Assembly: GCA_947652375.1 (NCBI GenBank)
Contig: CANTCS010000012.1
Span: forward strand, 1-42,996
From: an uncultured Mollicutes bacterium
GTDB taxonomy: Bacteria > Bacillota_I > Bacilli_A > RF39 > UBA660
DNA: 42,996 bases
Reading direction: 5' to 3'
Made by a program: the position numbers and the translations under genes. A model generated the notes under the pieces. The model saw only the letters and a list, made by a program, of their open reading frames with translations, did no database searches and had not been told where the DNA came from. Each line of letters begins with the position of its first letter. Within the stretch, counting starts at the first letter, position 1. Below are positions 24,836-32,683 of this stretch, piece after piece.

Positions 24836-24978
24836 AATTTCACTTTTATTCTATCATAATTATAATAATTAATATAGTCATCTATAGCTAAAATTAATTC
24901 ATCTAATGTTTTATAGTTATCTTCTTGATCATAAAACATTTTTGTTTTAAGCACCTCAAAAAAACTTTCCAAATTTTT
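24805..24978 (-). pseudogene. IS3-family (IS150-like) transposase C-terminal fragment
   Basis: Leftward reading from about 24978 gives NLESFFEVLKTKMFYDQE, then a YKTLDELILAIDDYINYYN segment, then RIKVKLKGLSPINYR and a TGA stop at 24805-24807. This is the C-terminal end of an IS3-family OrfB integrase, including the last catalytic Glu region (ESFF). Everything upstream of ESFF is missing and no start exists. The bordering bases belong to the cysE terminator, so a deletion has joined the two. Confidence 0.85.
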
Positions 24979-24994
24979 AGTGGAAAGTTTTTAA
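24964..24994 (-). terminator. Terminator of cysE
   Basis: On the minus strand AAACTTTCCA pairs with TGGAAAGTTT, followed by further T. The downstream arm and T-run coincide with the codons for ESFF of the IS3 fragment. Confidence 0.75.
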
Positions 24995-25006
24995 GTCCAT
25001 TGACAC

Positions 25007-25504
25007 TTATTTTATCTTTTTTGCAGGAATACCAACTACTGTAGTATTACTTTTAACATTTTTTAAAACTACACTATTTGCACCAATCTTAGAGTTATTA
25101 CCAATTTTTATATCTCCAAGTATAATAGAGCAACATCCAATCATTACATTGTTACCAATAGTAGGATGTCTTTTTTTCTTAGCTGTACTAACTCCACCTA
25201 AAGTAACTCCATGATAAATTGTAACATCATCACCAATTATAGCCGTCTCACCAATTACAATACCAGTACCATGATCAATAAATAATCTCTTTCCAATAGT
25301 TGCACCTGGATGTATTTCAATACCAGTTTTTCTTTTAGCTCTCTCACATAACCATCTTGCAATAAAAAAATGTTTTCTAAGATAAAACCAATGAGAAAAT
25401 TTATAATAAACTAAAGCTCTAAATCCTGGATATAACAACACTTCAAAAGTTGATTTAATCGCAGGATCTTTTTCTTTTATAACCTTTATTACATCACGAA
25501 GCAT
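25007..25504 (-). CDS. cysE: Serine O-acetyltransferase (short EpsC/CysE type)
   Basis: The 165-residue protein is a left-handed beta-helix acetyltransferase with hexapeptide repeats from about residue 60. [17 protein letters not shown] (about 75-91) and YHGVTLGG (about 96-103) carry the catalytic His/Asp region of serine acetyltransferases, and the C-terminus [10 protein letters not shown] is typical. It lacks the long N-terminal helical domain of enterobacterial CysE and matches the short Gram-positive form. It makes O-acetylserine, the precursor of cysteine. No cysteine synthase gene lies next to it. AAGGAGG precedes the ATG on the minus strand. Confidence 0.92.
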   Translation of the reverse strand: MLRDVIKVIKEKDPAIKSTFEVLLYPGFRALVYYKFSHWFYLRKHFFIARWLCERAKRKTGIEIHPGATIGKRLFIDHGTGIVIGETAIIGDDVTIYHGVTLGGVSTAKKKRHPTIGNNVMIGCCSIILGDIKIGNNSKIGANSVVLKNVKSNTTVVGIPAKKIK

Positions 25505-25645
25505 AAATCCTCCTTATCTTTAAATATCTTTTGACTAAATTTTTAGTAAAAACTTAAAAATTATCATCTTTATAGTAATATATGTAGAGTATCTTTCTTG
25601 ATATATTTCATTTAAATCAATAAAATAATTTTTATTAATATAAAA

Positions 25646-25674
25646 TTGCACTAATACTTAATAAAATGTATAAT
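25646..25674 (+). promoter_or_regulatory. Promoter of copZ-copA
   Basis: TTGCAC at 25646-25651 and TATAAT at 25669-25674 have a 17-base spacer, one of the few -35/-10 promoters in the window. I see no CopY box or clear CsoR operator. Confidence 0.6.
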
Positions 25675-25691
25675 AATTATAGGTGATTATA

Positions 25692-25892
25692 ATGAATAAA
25701 ATAGTTATTAATATTGAAGGAATGCATTGTGAAAGTTGCAAAAGTAGAGTAGAGAAAGCTTTATTAAAAGAAAATGAAATAATAAGTGCAAAAGTTAATC
25801 TAAAAGAAAAAAATGCTGAAATTGAATATGAAAATTTAACTAAAAAAGATATTAAAAATATTATCGAAACATTAGGATTTAAAGTAAAATAA
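25692..25892 (+). CDS. copZ: Copper chaperone CopZ (HMA domain)
   Basis: The 66-residue protein is one complete heavy-metal-associated domain with GMHCESC at residues 10-16, the GMxCxxC copper(I) site. It is the size of Bacillus CopZ. It should hand Cu(I) to the ATPase encoded 11 bases downstream. ATG at 25692 with AGGTGA before it is preferred to an in-frame GTG nine bases earlier. Confidence 0.9.
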   Translation: MNKIVINIEGMHCESCKSRVEKALLKENEIISAKVNLKEKNAEIEYENLTKKDIKNIIETLGFKVK

Positions 25893-25903
25893 GTAGGTGA
25901 CAT

Positions 25904-28081
25904 ATGAAAAAAGTTATTTTAAGAATTGGTGGTATGAGCTGTAGTGCTTGTTCAAATGGCTTAGAAAAATATTTAAATAAGCAACCAAAAATTAAAGAAG
26001 CTAAAGTTAATTTAGTCTTAAAAACAGCAAATATTATTTATAATGATGATTTAGATATTTCTGAAATTGAACAATATATTAAGGATGCAGGATTTGAATC
26101 ATTAGGTGATGAAAATTATTTATTACAAAAAGAAGAAGAAACAATTACTCCTCTAATTATCTATGGAGTATTAGGCTTTGTTTTAATGTATATTTCAATG
26201 GCTCATATGTTAAATTTACCTATCATTGAAATTTTTAATCCATCTAAATTTCCATATATTTATTCTATAACTTTATTAATAATGACAATTCCATTTTTAA
26301 TATATGGCTTTGAAATTATTACATCAGGAATAAAAAAATTAATACATTTAATGCCAAATATGGATACTTTAGTAACACTTGGAATAATTAGTAGTTTCTT
26401 ATATAGTTTATTTTCAGTAATTATGGTTTTTCTAGGAAATAACTCTTTTATTCATACCATGTATTTTGAATCAACAGCTTTTGTAATATACTTTATTAAA
26501 TTAGGTAAATATATTGATAAAAAAAGTAAAAATAAAACAAAGGATGCAATTACTGGTTTAGTTCAAATAACACCACATATTGCTAGAATAAAAGATAAAG
26601 AACATTATAAAGAAGTAACAATTGACGAAATAAAACTAAATGATATTTTAATTGGTCTTCCAGGAGACAAAATAGCTGTAGATGGAGAAATAATAAATGG
26701 TACAACACATATCGATGAGTCATTTATATCAGGTGAAAGTCTCCCTATCTTAAAAAAAGAAGGCGATAAAGTAATAGCTGGGAGTATTAATTATGAAGGA
26801 CCAATTGAATACAAAGCAGAAAGAATTGGAAAAGACTCTACAATTTCTGAAATAGTAAGACTAGTAGTTGAAGCAACAAATTCTAAAATTCCCATATCAA
26901 GAATTGCCGATAAAATATGTGGATATTTTGTTCCAATAGTTTTATCCTTAGCTTTAATAACTTTTTTAATTAATATTTTTATGTCCGACTTTTCATCAGC
27001 TATTGTAAAATTTATTACAGTATTAGTGGTAGCTTGTCCTTGTAGTTTAGGTCTTGCAACACCATTAGCTATGGTAATCGCAATAGGTAATACAGCAAAA
27101 AAAGGGATATTAATTAAAAATAGTGAAATATTAGAGTCAATAAACAAAGTAAATATTGTAGTATTTGATAAAACTGGTACACTTACTAATGGAAGTTTAA
27201 GCATTAATAAAATTAACAATCATTGTGATTTAGATGATAAAGAACTTTTAAATATACTAGGTTCAATAGAAAAAAATAGTACTCATCCGATTGCTAAAGG
27301 AATAATTACATATTTAAAAGAAAATAAAATTACTACTTCATATAATTTCACAACAGAAGACTTATCAGGGTTTGGAGTAAAAGCTAAAGATGATAAAACA
27401 ATCTATTATGCCTGTAATTCATCTCTTTTAAAGAAATTAGATATTATTAACTCCTATGAAAAAGAAGAACTAGCTATGGCAGAAGATGGTAATAGCATAA
27501 TTTATCTTGTTAAAAATAATAAAGTCTTAGCAACATTTGGCTTAAAAGACACAATTAGAAAAGAATCAAAAAAATTAATAAACGAATTAAAAAACAACAA
27601 TTTAGAAGTAATTATGTTATCAGGTGATAATAAAATAACAGCAACAAAAATTGCTAAGGAATTAAATATCTCTAATGTTGTTGCCGAAGTAAAACCAAAA
27701 GAAAAAACTGCTTTCATTAATGATTTAATTACTAAAGGAAATAATGTTATTATGGTTGGAGATGGTATAAATGATGCTCCAAGTTTATCAAGTGCAACTA
27801 TTGGTATTTCTTTAAAAGGAGCAACTGACATTGCAACTAGCTCTGCAGATGTAATAATTGTAAATAATCTCTTAAAAATATTAGATTTATTTAAAATAAG
27901 TAAAAAAACATTAAAAAATATCAAACAAAATCTTTTTTGGGCATTTATTTATAACATTATAATGATACCTATATCAATGGGATTAATTAAAAATGTACAT
28001 ATTAATCCAATGCTTGCTTGTCTAATGATGATTTTAAGTAGCTTAACAGTTACAATTAATGCTCTACGACTAAAGAGATAA
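25904..28081 (+). CDS. copA: Copper-exporting P1B-type ATPase CopA
   Basis: The protein has 725 residues. One N-terminal HMA domain carries GGMSCSACS at 7-15. The membrane part shows the Cu(I) signature: CPC in VACPCSLGLATP (about 377-388), Asn-Tyr context in WAFIYNIIMIPIS, and the Met-Ser-Ser element in the last helix (MMILSSLTV). The phosphorylation site DKTGTLTNG is at about 422-430, ENSTHPIA is the HP motif and GDGINDAP at about 619-626 the hinge. These place it in the P1B-1 copper group, distinct from the zinc-type pump encoded at 16418. It expels cytosolic Cu(I) supplied by CopZ, encoded just upstream in the same operon. Confidence 0.95.
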   Translation: MKKVILRIGGMSCSACSNGLEKYLNKQPKIKEAKVNLVLKTANIIYNDDLDISEIEQYIKDAGFESLGDENYLLQKEEETITPLIIYGVLGFVLMYISMAHMLNLPIIEIFNPSKFPYIYSITLLIMTIPFLIYGFEIITSGIKKLIHLMPNMDTLVTLGIISSFLYSLFSVIMVFLGNNSFIHTMYFESTAFVIYFIKLGKYIDKKSKNKTKDAITGLVQITPHIARIKDKEHYKEVTIDEIKLNDILIGLPGDKIAVDGEIINGTTHIDESFISGESLPILKKEGDKVIAGSINYEGPIEYKAERIGKDSTISEIVRLVVEATNSKIPISRIADKICGYFVPIVLSLALITFLINIFMSDFSSAIVKFITVLVVACPCSLGLATPLAMVIAIGNTAKKGILIKNSEILESINKVNIVVFDKTGTLTNGSLSINKINNHCDLDDKELLNILGSIEKNSTHPIAKGIITYLKENKITTSYNFTTEDLSGFGVKAKDDKTIYYACNSSLLKKLDIINSYEKEELAMAEDGNSIIYLVKNNKVLATFGLKDTIRKESKKLINELKNNNLEVIMLSGDNKITATKIAKELNISNVVAEVKPKEKTAFINDLITKGNNVIMVGDGINDAPSLSSATIGISLKGATDIATSSADVIIVNNLLKILDLFKISKKTLKNIKQNLFWAFIYNIIMIPISMGLIKNVHINPMLACLMMILSSLTVTINALRLKR

Positions 28082-28107
28082 TAATTGTTTTTAATTTTCT
28101 AGAAAAA

Positions 28108-28116
28108 TGTTATAAT
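28108..28116 (+). promoter_or_regulatory. Extended -10 promoter of the mnmA operon
   Basis: TGTTATAAT is a perfect extended -10, 25 bases before the mnmA ATG. The nearest -35-like TTGTTT is 20 bases upstream. Confidence 0.6.
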
Positions 28117-28141
28117 AATCATTAAAAAGGTTGGTGTTATT

Positions 28142-29182
28142 ATGAAAAAAGTTTTAGTTGGTTTAAGTGGTGGAGTAGATTCTGCTGTTTCAGCAATATT
28201 ATTAAAAGAAGCAGGTTATGAAGTTATTGCTATTACATTTAAATTTATTAAAGATTTTGACTCAACTGATGCTATTAATATAGCTAAAAAATTAAACATA
28301 GAACATCATATTATTGATTATCAAAAAGAATTTAAAGAAGAAATAATTGATAAATTTTTAGAAGATTATAAAAATGGCTTAACACCAAATCCATGTGTTT
28401 TATGTAATAAAAAAGTAAAATTAAAATTTTTGTATGATCAACTTAAAGTCTATAATTGTGATTTTATAGCAACAGGTCATTATGCTAAATTAGAAAATAA
28501 TAAATTATATAAAAGTAGAGACGAACTTAAAGATCAAACTTATTTTTTATGTGAAACACCTAAGGAAATATTAAATAAATTGTTATTACCTTTAGAAAAA
28601 ATAACTAAGGAAGAAACAAGAAAAATAGCTACTAAATATGATTTAGATGTTGCTAATAAAAAAGATTCTACAGATGTATGTTTTATCAGTAAAAAATTTA
28701 AAGAATATATAAAAACAGCAGTTAAGTGTACCAAAGGAGATATAATTGATGTTGATAGAAAAAAAGTTATTGGAACACATCAAGGTTTAGTAAATTATAC
28801 AATTGGTCAAAGAAGAGGATTAAATATAGGTGGATGTACTGATCGTACTTTTGTAGTTGGAAAAGATTTAGACAAGAATATTTTATATGTATCCATTGGT
28901 AATGAAGAAAATTTACTATCAGACTCTTGCATATTAGAAGATGTAAATTGGTTAAGTAATAAAAAAATTTACGAATGTTTTGCAGAGTTTCGGTATCATT
29001 CAAAATTTATTCCAGTAAAACTTGAGTTTTTAGAAAATAATAAAATAAAAGTGGTTTATAAAAATGGTGTAAGAGCAGTAACTCCAGGTCAAATTTGTGC
29101 TCTTTATCTAGATGATGAATGTTTAGGTGGAGGAACAATTAAAAATATAAGAAAAAATAATCAAGAATTGTGGTATCAGTAA
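28142..29182 (+). CDS. mnmA: tRNA-specific 2-thiouridylase MnmA
   Basis: The 346-residue enzyme has the PP-loop SGGVDS at residues 9-14, the catalytic Cys in NPCVLCN (about 83-89), ATGHYAK (about 110-116), DQTYFLC and the second catalytic Cys in DVCFI (about 177-181). The C-terminal part, NYTIGQRRGLNIGG onward, binds tRNA. MnmA inserts sulfur at position 2 of the wobble uridine in tRNA Lys, Glu and Gln. It is a little shorter than the usual 360-375 residues. It ends in a TAA whose last A starts the ATG of the next gene, so the two tRNA-sulfur genes are directly coupled. Confidence 0.93.
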   Translation: MKKVLVGLSGGVDSAVSAILLKEAGYEVIAITFKFIKDFDSTDAINIAKKLNIEHHIIDYQKEFKEEIIDKFLEDYKNGLTPNPCVLCNKKVKLKFLYDQLKVYNCDFIATGHYAKLENNKLYKSRDELKDQTYFLCETPKEILNKLLLPLEKITKEETRKIATKYDLDVANKKDSTDVCFISKKFKEYIKTAVKCTKGDIIDVDRKKVIGTHQGLVNYTIGQRRGLNIGGCTDRTFVVGKDLDKNILYVSIGNEENLLSDSCILEDVNWLSNKKIYECFAEFRYHSKFIPVKLEFLENNKIKVVYKNGVRAVTPGQICALYLDDECLGGGTIKNIRKNNQELWYQ

Positions 29183-30015
29183 TGGAAAAATATCAAGAAA
29201 TAGAAAGAACTATAATCAAAAAGTTTCGTAAATCAATATGGGCTCGTTTTGTAAAAGCTGTTAAAGAATATGAACTAATCAAAGAAAATGATCATATCAT
29301 GGTTTGCATAAGTGGAGGAAAAGATTCCTTTCTTCTAGCAAAATGTATAGAAGAGCTACAAAAACATAGTAAAATTCCTTTTCAAGCCCATTATGTATGT
29401 ATGAATCCAGGTTATACAAAAAAGAATGAAGAACAAATAATAAATAATGCAAAAAAACTAAACATTGATTTAAAAATTTTTAAATCTAATATTTTTGATG
29501 TAGTCGATGAAACTACTTCAGGAAGTCCTTGTTATTTATGTGCTAGAATGCGTAGAGGTTGTCTTTATAAAGAAGCAAAACGTTTAGGTTGCAATAAAAT
29601 AGCTCTAGGACATCATTTTAATGATGTAATAGAAACAATTCTTTTATCAATGTTTTATGGAGCAGAATTTAAAACAATGATGCCTAAACTTCATAGTGAA
29701 AACTTTAAAGGATTAGAACTTATTAGACCACTTTATTTAGTGAAAGAAGAAGATATTATAGCTTGGAAAGAATTTAATGAATTAACATTTTTAAATTGTG
29801 CTTGTCATTTTACAGAAAAAGTTAGTAACAAAGAAGAAGAGAGTAAACGTAAGGAAATAAAAGAATTAATAAAAAACTTAAAAAAAATAAATAATAATAT
29901 CGATTCTAATATTTTTACAAGTGCCTCTAATGTTAATATAGAAGCAATAATAGGCTACAAAAAAAATAAAGAATTTTATTCTTTTTTAGAAGAATATGAT
30001 ACAAAAGGAAAATAA
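29182..30015 (+). CDS. TtcA/TtuA-like tRNA thiolation ATPase
   Basis: The 277-residue PP-loop protein has SGGKDS at residues 44-49, CYLCARMRRG with Cys117 and Cys120, and GHHFNDVIETILLSMFYG (about 141-158). This is the layout of the TtcA group, in which the CxxC pair and a third Cys hold an iron-sulfur cluster. TtcA makes 2-thiocytidine at tRNA position 32, while related proteins act at other sites. The Gram-positive branch is not well assigned, so the target base is open. The ATG shares one base with the mnmA stop. The next gene starts two bases after its own stop. Confidence 0.82.
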   Translation: MEKYQEIERTIIKKFRKSIWARFVKAVKEYELIKENDHIMVCISGGKDSFLLAKCIEELQKHSKIPFQAHYVCMNPGYTKKNEEQIINNAKKLNIDLKIFKSNIFDVVDETTSGSPCYLCARMRRGCLYKEAKRLGCNKIALGHHFNDVIETILLSMFYGAEFKTMMPKLHSENFKGLELIRPLYLVKEEDIIAWKEFNELTFLNCACHFTEKVSNKEEESKRKEIKELIKNLKKINNNIDSNIFTSASNVNIEAIIGYKKNKEFYSFLEEYDTKGK

Positions 30016-30017
30016 AT

Positions 30018-31049
30018 ATGCATATAAAAATAAAACAACTAGAAATAAAAAATAATAAAGTTCTTTATTATAATAATCTAAAAATAAAAAGAATTTCAAA
30101 AGAAGTAGAAAATTTTATAGAAGATAATCCTATCTTTAATACTAAGGAAGTTAAACAATTACTTTTACAAGATTTAGATTATGATTTAAATAATTTAATA
30201 AAAGATGAAACCCTAAAAGATCAAAAAAGATATAGAAACCTAATAAATGGATATAAGTATATATTTTCTGGAATTGAAATTAATGAAAGTAGTCTAAATA
30301 AACTATATCAAATATTAAGTAAAAATCTTTTAGATGAATATGAAATTAATAATATGAGTGAATATTATCGTAATAAAGATGTCTATATATTAAATAATAA
30401 AAGTCATTTTCTAAATGATTTTAATAAAGGTATTGAATCTTTCAAAATTACTGAATATATGAATAATCTTTTAACTTTTATAAATGAAAATACATCTAAA
30501 AATGCAATCGATGAATTTATTAAATCACAAATTTTTCATTTTTACTTTGTATATATTCACCCATACTTTGACATTAATGGAAGAACAAGTAGAACTGCAG
30601 CTATATGGTATCTCTTAAATAAAGAGGTCTATCCTTATCTATTTTTTAATAGAGCTATTACATTCTCTAAAGTCCAATATAAAAAAAGTATTCTTACATC
30701 AATTAAAAAAGGTAACATTACAGTTTTTCTAGATTATATTCTAAAGTCATTATTAGAAGAGTTAAAAAAAGAAAAAGTAATAAAAGAAATAGAAAAGACC
30801 ACCTCACTTTCTCTAATTGATAAACAAGTTATTTTATGTTTTTTATCACTTAAGAAAAATAAATCTATTGAAGAATTAGCCTTATCATTAAATGGCTATG
30901 ATTTACATAAATTTTTAGATAAAACAATAAAAGAAAAAATATATCCTTTAATTTTAAGAAATATTTTACAAATTATTAATAATAATCAATTAATATTAAA
31001 TAAAGATATTTTTAATAAAAATACTTTCTATCAAAAAATAAAAAATTAA
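30018..31049 (+). CDS. Fic/DOC-family protein
   Basis: The 343-residue protein contains the Fic motif HPYFDINGRTSR at about 181-192; canonical is HPFx(D/E)GNGRxxR. Catalytic His, the acidic residue, Asn, Gly and both Arg are kept, while the Gly before Asn is Ile. The flap region YYRNKDVYI lies upstream at about 115-123, and a mostly helical, perhaps winged-helix, tail follows. I do not see a clear (S/T)xxxE(G/N) inhibitory helix. Fic proteins transfer AMP or other phosphate-containing groups to protein hydroxyls. It lies two bases after the TtcA-like gene and may form one operon with the tRNA-modification genes. The target is unknown. Confidence 0.82.
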   Translation: MHIKIKQLEIKNNKVLYYNNLKIKRISKEVENFIEDNPIFNTKEVKQLLLQDLDYDLNNLIKDETLKDQKRYRNLINGYKYIFSGIEINESSLNKLYQILSKNLLDEYEINNMSEYYRNKDVYILNNKSHFLNDFNKGIESFKITEYMNNLLTFINENTSKNAIDEFIKSQIFHFYFVYIHPYFDINGRTSRTAAIWYLLNKEVYPYLFFNRAITFSKVQYKKSILTSIKKGNITVFLDYILKSLLEELKKEKVIKEIEKTTSLSLIDKQVILCFLSLKKNKSIEELALSLNGYDLHKFLDKTIKEKIYPLILRNILQIINNNQLILNKDIFNKNTFYQKIKN

Positions 31050-31093
31050 TTAAAAACAAAAATTATGATTTTATCAGCAAATATTAAATAAAA

Positions 31094-31148
31094 TATAGTT
31101 AAAAAATTTTGGACAAACTATAAGTTAAAATAAATTATTATTTTAACT
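31094..31148. repeat. Pair of strong inverted repeats upstream of the lipoprotein gene
   Basis: An 11-bp perfect repeat AGTTAAAATAA (31123-31133) / TTATTTTAACT (31138-31148) has a 4-base loop and is preceded by TATAGTT (31094-31100) / AACTATA (31116-31122). Neither is followed by a T-run on the plus strand. They could be a weak terminator, an operator or a miniature element. Confidence 0.4.
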
Positions 31149-31194
31149 AGAAATATCATTAATAATTGAGTATAATTAAATAAAGGTGAAGTAA

Positions 31195-31902
31195 ATGAAA
31201 AAAATTATAAATATTTTATTAATTGTTATATTAATATTAGGAACAACTGCGTGTAAAAAGAGTGAAAAAGAATTAACCGATGCAGAAAAATTTAAAAAAG
31301 AATATGAATCTTTAAATAATCAAGTTAGAGAAAAAGATAATAAAAAAATAAGAGAAGTAACTATTCCAAGTGATAATCCTATAGTTTATAAAAGTGCTGA
31401 AGAAATAGTAAAAATGATAGATAATAAAGAGTCATTTTTAGTTTATTTTGGTTTTTCTGATTGCCCTTGGTGTAGAAGTGTTATAGAAGAATTGATTAAA
31501 GTATCTAAAGATAATTCAGTTGCTAAAATTTATTACGTTGATGTAAAAGATATTAGAGATACTAAAGAAATCGATACTGAAGGTAATATAAAAACTACAC
31601 AAAAAGGATCAAAAGGTTATAATGAATTATTAAAAAGGATGTCTAATGTCTTAGCCGACTATAAAATAAATGATAAAGATGGTAATGAAATAGATACGAA
31701 TGAAAAAAGAATTTTTGCTCCCAATGTTGTTGCAATATCAAAAGGAAAAGCAATTGAACTTGCAACTGGAGAGAGTACTAAATTAAAAAATCCTTATGAT
31801 GAATTAACAGATGAAATGAGAAAAGAAACATATAATAAATTTAAGTGTTTAATAGAATGTTTAGATAAAGAAAGTACAACTTGTCAAAAGAATAGTTGCT
31901 AA
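31195..31902 (+). CDS. Thioredoxin-like lipoprotein
   Basis: The 235-residue protein has a lipoprotein signal with GTTAC, the modified Cys being residue 20, followed by a charged linker. A thioredoxin-like domain begins at about residue 65, with FGFSDCPWCRSV at about 85-96 giving the redox pair C90-x-x-C93. The C-terminal tail has four cysteines (CLIECLDKESTTCQKNSC), unusual for this family. It resembles PedC/BrcD-type thiol proteins. It likely acts outside the membrane in thiol-disulfide exchange or peroxide protection. No partner such as CcdA is adjacent. The gene 26 bases downstream is likely co-transcribed. Confidence 0.8.
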   Translation: MKKIINILLIVILILGTTACKKSEKELTDAEKFKKEYESLNNQVREKDNKKIREVTIPSDNPIVYKSAEEIVKMIDNKESFLVYFGFSDCPWCRSVIEELIKVSKDNSVAKIYYVDVKDIRDTKEIDTEGNIKTTQKGSKGYNELLKRMSNVLADYKINDKDGNEIDTNEKRIFAPNVVAISKGKAIELATGESTKLKNPYDELTDEMRKETYNKFKCLIECLDKESTTCQKNSC

Positions 31903-31928
31903 TAATAAATATTATAAAGGAGTTAATA

Positions 31929-32564
31929 ATGGATAAAGAAATTTATACTAAATCAATACTTACATTTGTATTTACAAATGATGGTAAAATGCTAGTTAGA
32001 AAAAATAAAGAAGAAAAATTAGATACTGTTCCTCAAATTTTCTTTGGTTATCGTAAAAAAGAAAATACAACAGACTTTGAAGATTCTATATGGGTAATAA
32101 ATCATCCAGATGAATATAAAGAAAGAATTGCAATATTTATTGCATATCATTTACGAAATAGTAAAAAGGCAATTTTAGATGGCTACTTTATTGCAAATGG
32201 GAATCGTTTGTTAGATGTTGGAAAACTTTATGGTAAGATTGCAAATCATCAAATTGAGGAAATGAAATCCATACACACGCCATCATTTATAAGAGTAAAT
32301 GATGAATATTATGATGGTGGATTAAATCAAAATAATCAACAAGTAATTAATCAAATAGAAACAAGATATATTGTTTTACCAGCTGATGAAGATTTAGAAG
32401 CATTTGAAGATTTAGAAATAATTGAAGTTGATGAATTAAGAAGAAGTTTTGGATTAATATCTAGTAGAATTGCTTTAGGAATAACTGGTTCTGATGGAGA
32501 AATTATGGATACTTTTATTAGTAAATTAAAATCTTTAGAAAAAAATTCTTCAATAAAGAAATAA
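31929..32564 (+). CDS. Hypothetical soluble protein
   Basis: I do not recognise this 211-residue protein. ATG at 31929 is chosen because AAGGAGTTAAT precedes it at 31917. It has no signal peptide or membrane helix. The N-terminal LTFVFTNDGKMLVRKN could be the first beta hairpin of a Nudix-like or mixed alpha/beta fold, but there is no Nudix box. The acidic patch DEDLEAFEDLEIIEVDEL at about 160-177 and the final RIALGITGSDGEI are its other notable parts. It is likely co-transcribed with the lipoprotein gene and followed by a terminator. Confidence 0.65.
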   Translation: MDKEIYTKSILTFVFTNDGKMLVRKNKEEKLDTVPQIFFGYRKKENTTDFEDSIWVINHPDEYKERIAIFIAYHLRNSKKAILDGYFIANGNRLLDVGKLYGKIANHQIEEMKSIHTPSFIRVNDEYYDGGLNQNNQQVINQIETRYIVLPADEDLEAFEDLEIIEVDELRRSFGLISSRIALGITGSDGEIMDTFISKLKSLEKNSSIKK

Positions 32565-32569
32565 TAAGT

Positions 32570-32603
32570 AAAGAAATTTTTAATAATTTCTTTTCTTTTT
32601 TTT
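32570..32603 (+). terminator. Intrinsic terminator
   Basis: AAAGAAATT (32570-32578) pairs with AATTTCTTT (32585-32593), followed by TCTTTTTTTT. Confidence 0.8.
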
Positions 32604-32652
32604 AATAATCTTTGTAAAATATTGTATTAAATATAATTAAATATTATTTAAG

Positions 32653-32661
32653 TGTTATAAT
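32653..32661 (+). promoter_or_regulatory. Extended -10 promoter of gpmI
   Basis: TGTTATAAT, with AAGAAGGA as SD 11 bases before the ATG at 32684. Confidence 0.6.
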
Positions 32662-32683
32662 AAGAAAGAAGGATTGTGATAAT

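Noticed and set aside
26791..27924. Long minus-strand open frames inside copA
   Set aside because: They are opposite-strand shadows of a highly conserved P-type ATPase and have no RBS or recognisable domain.
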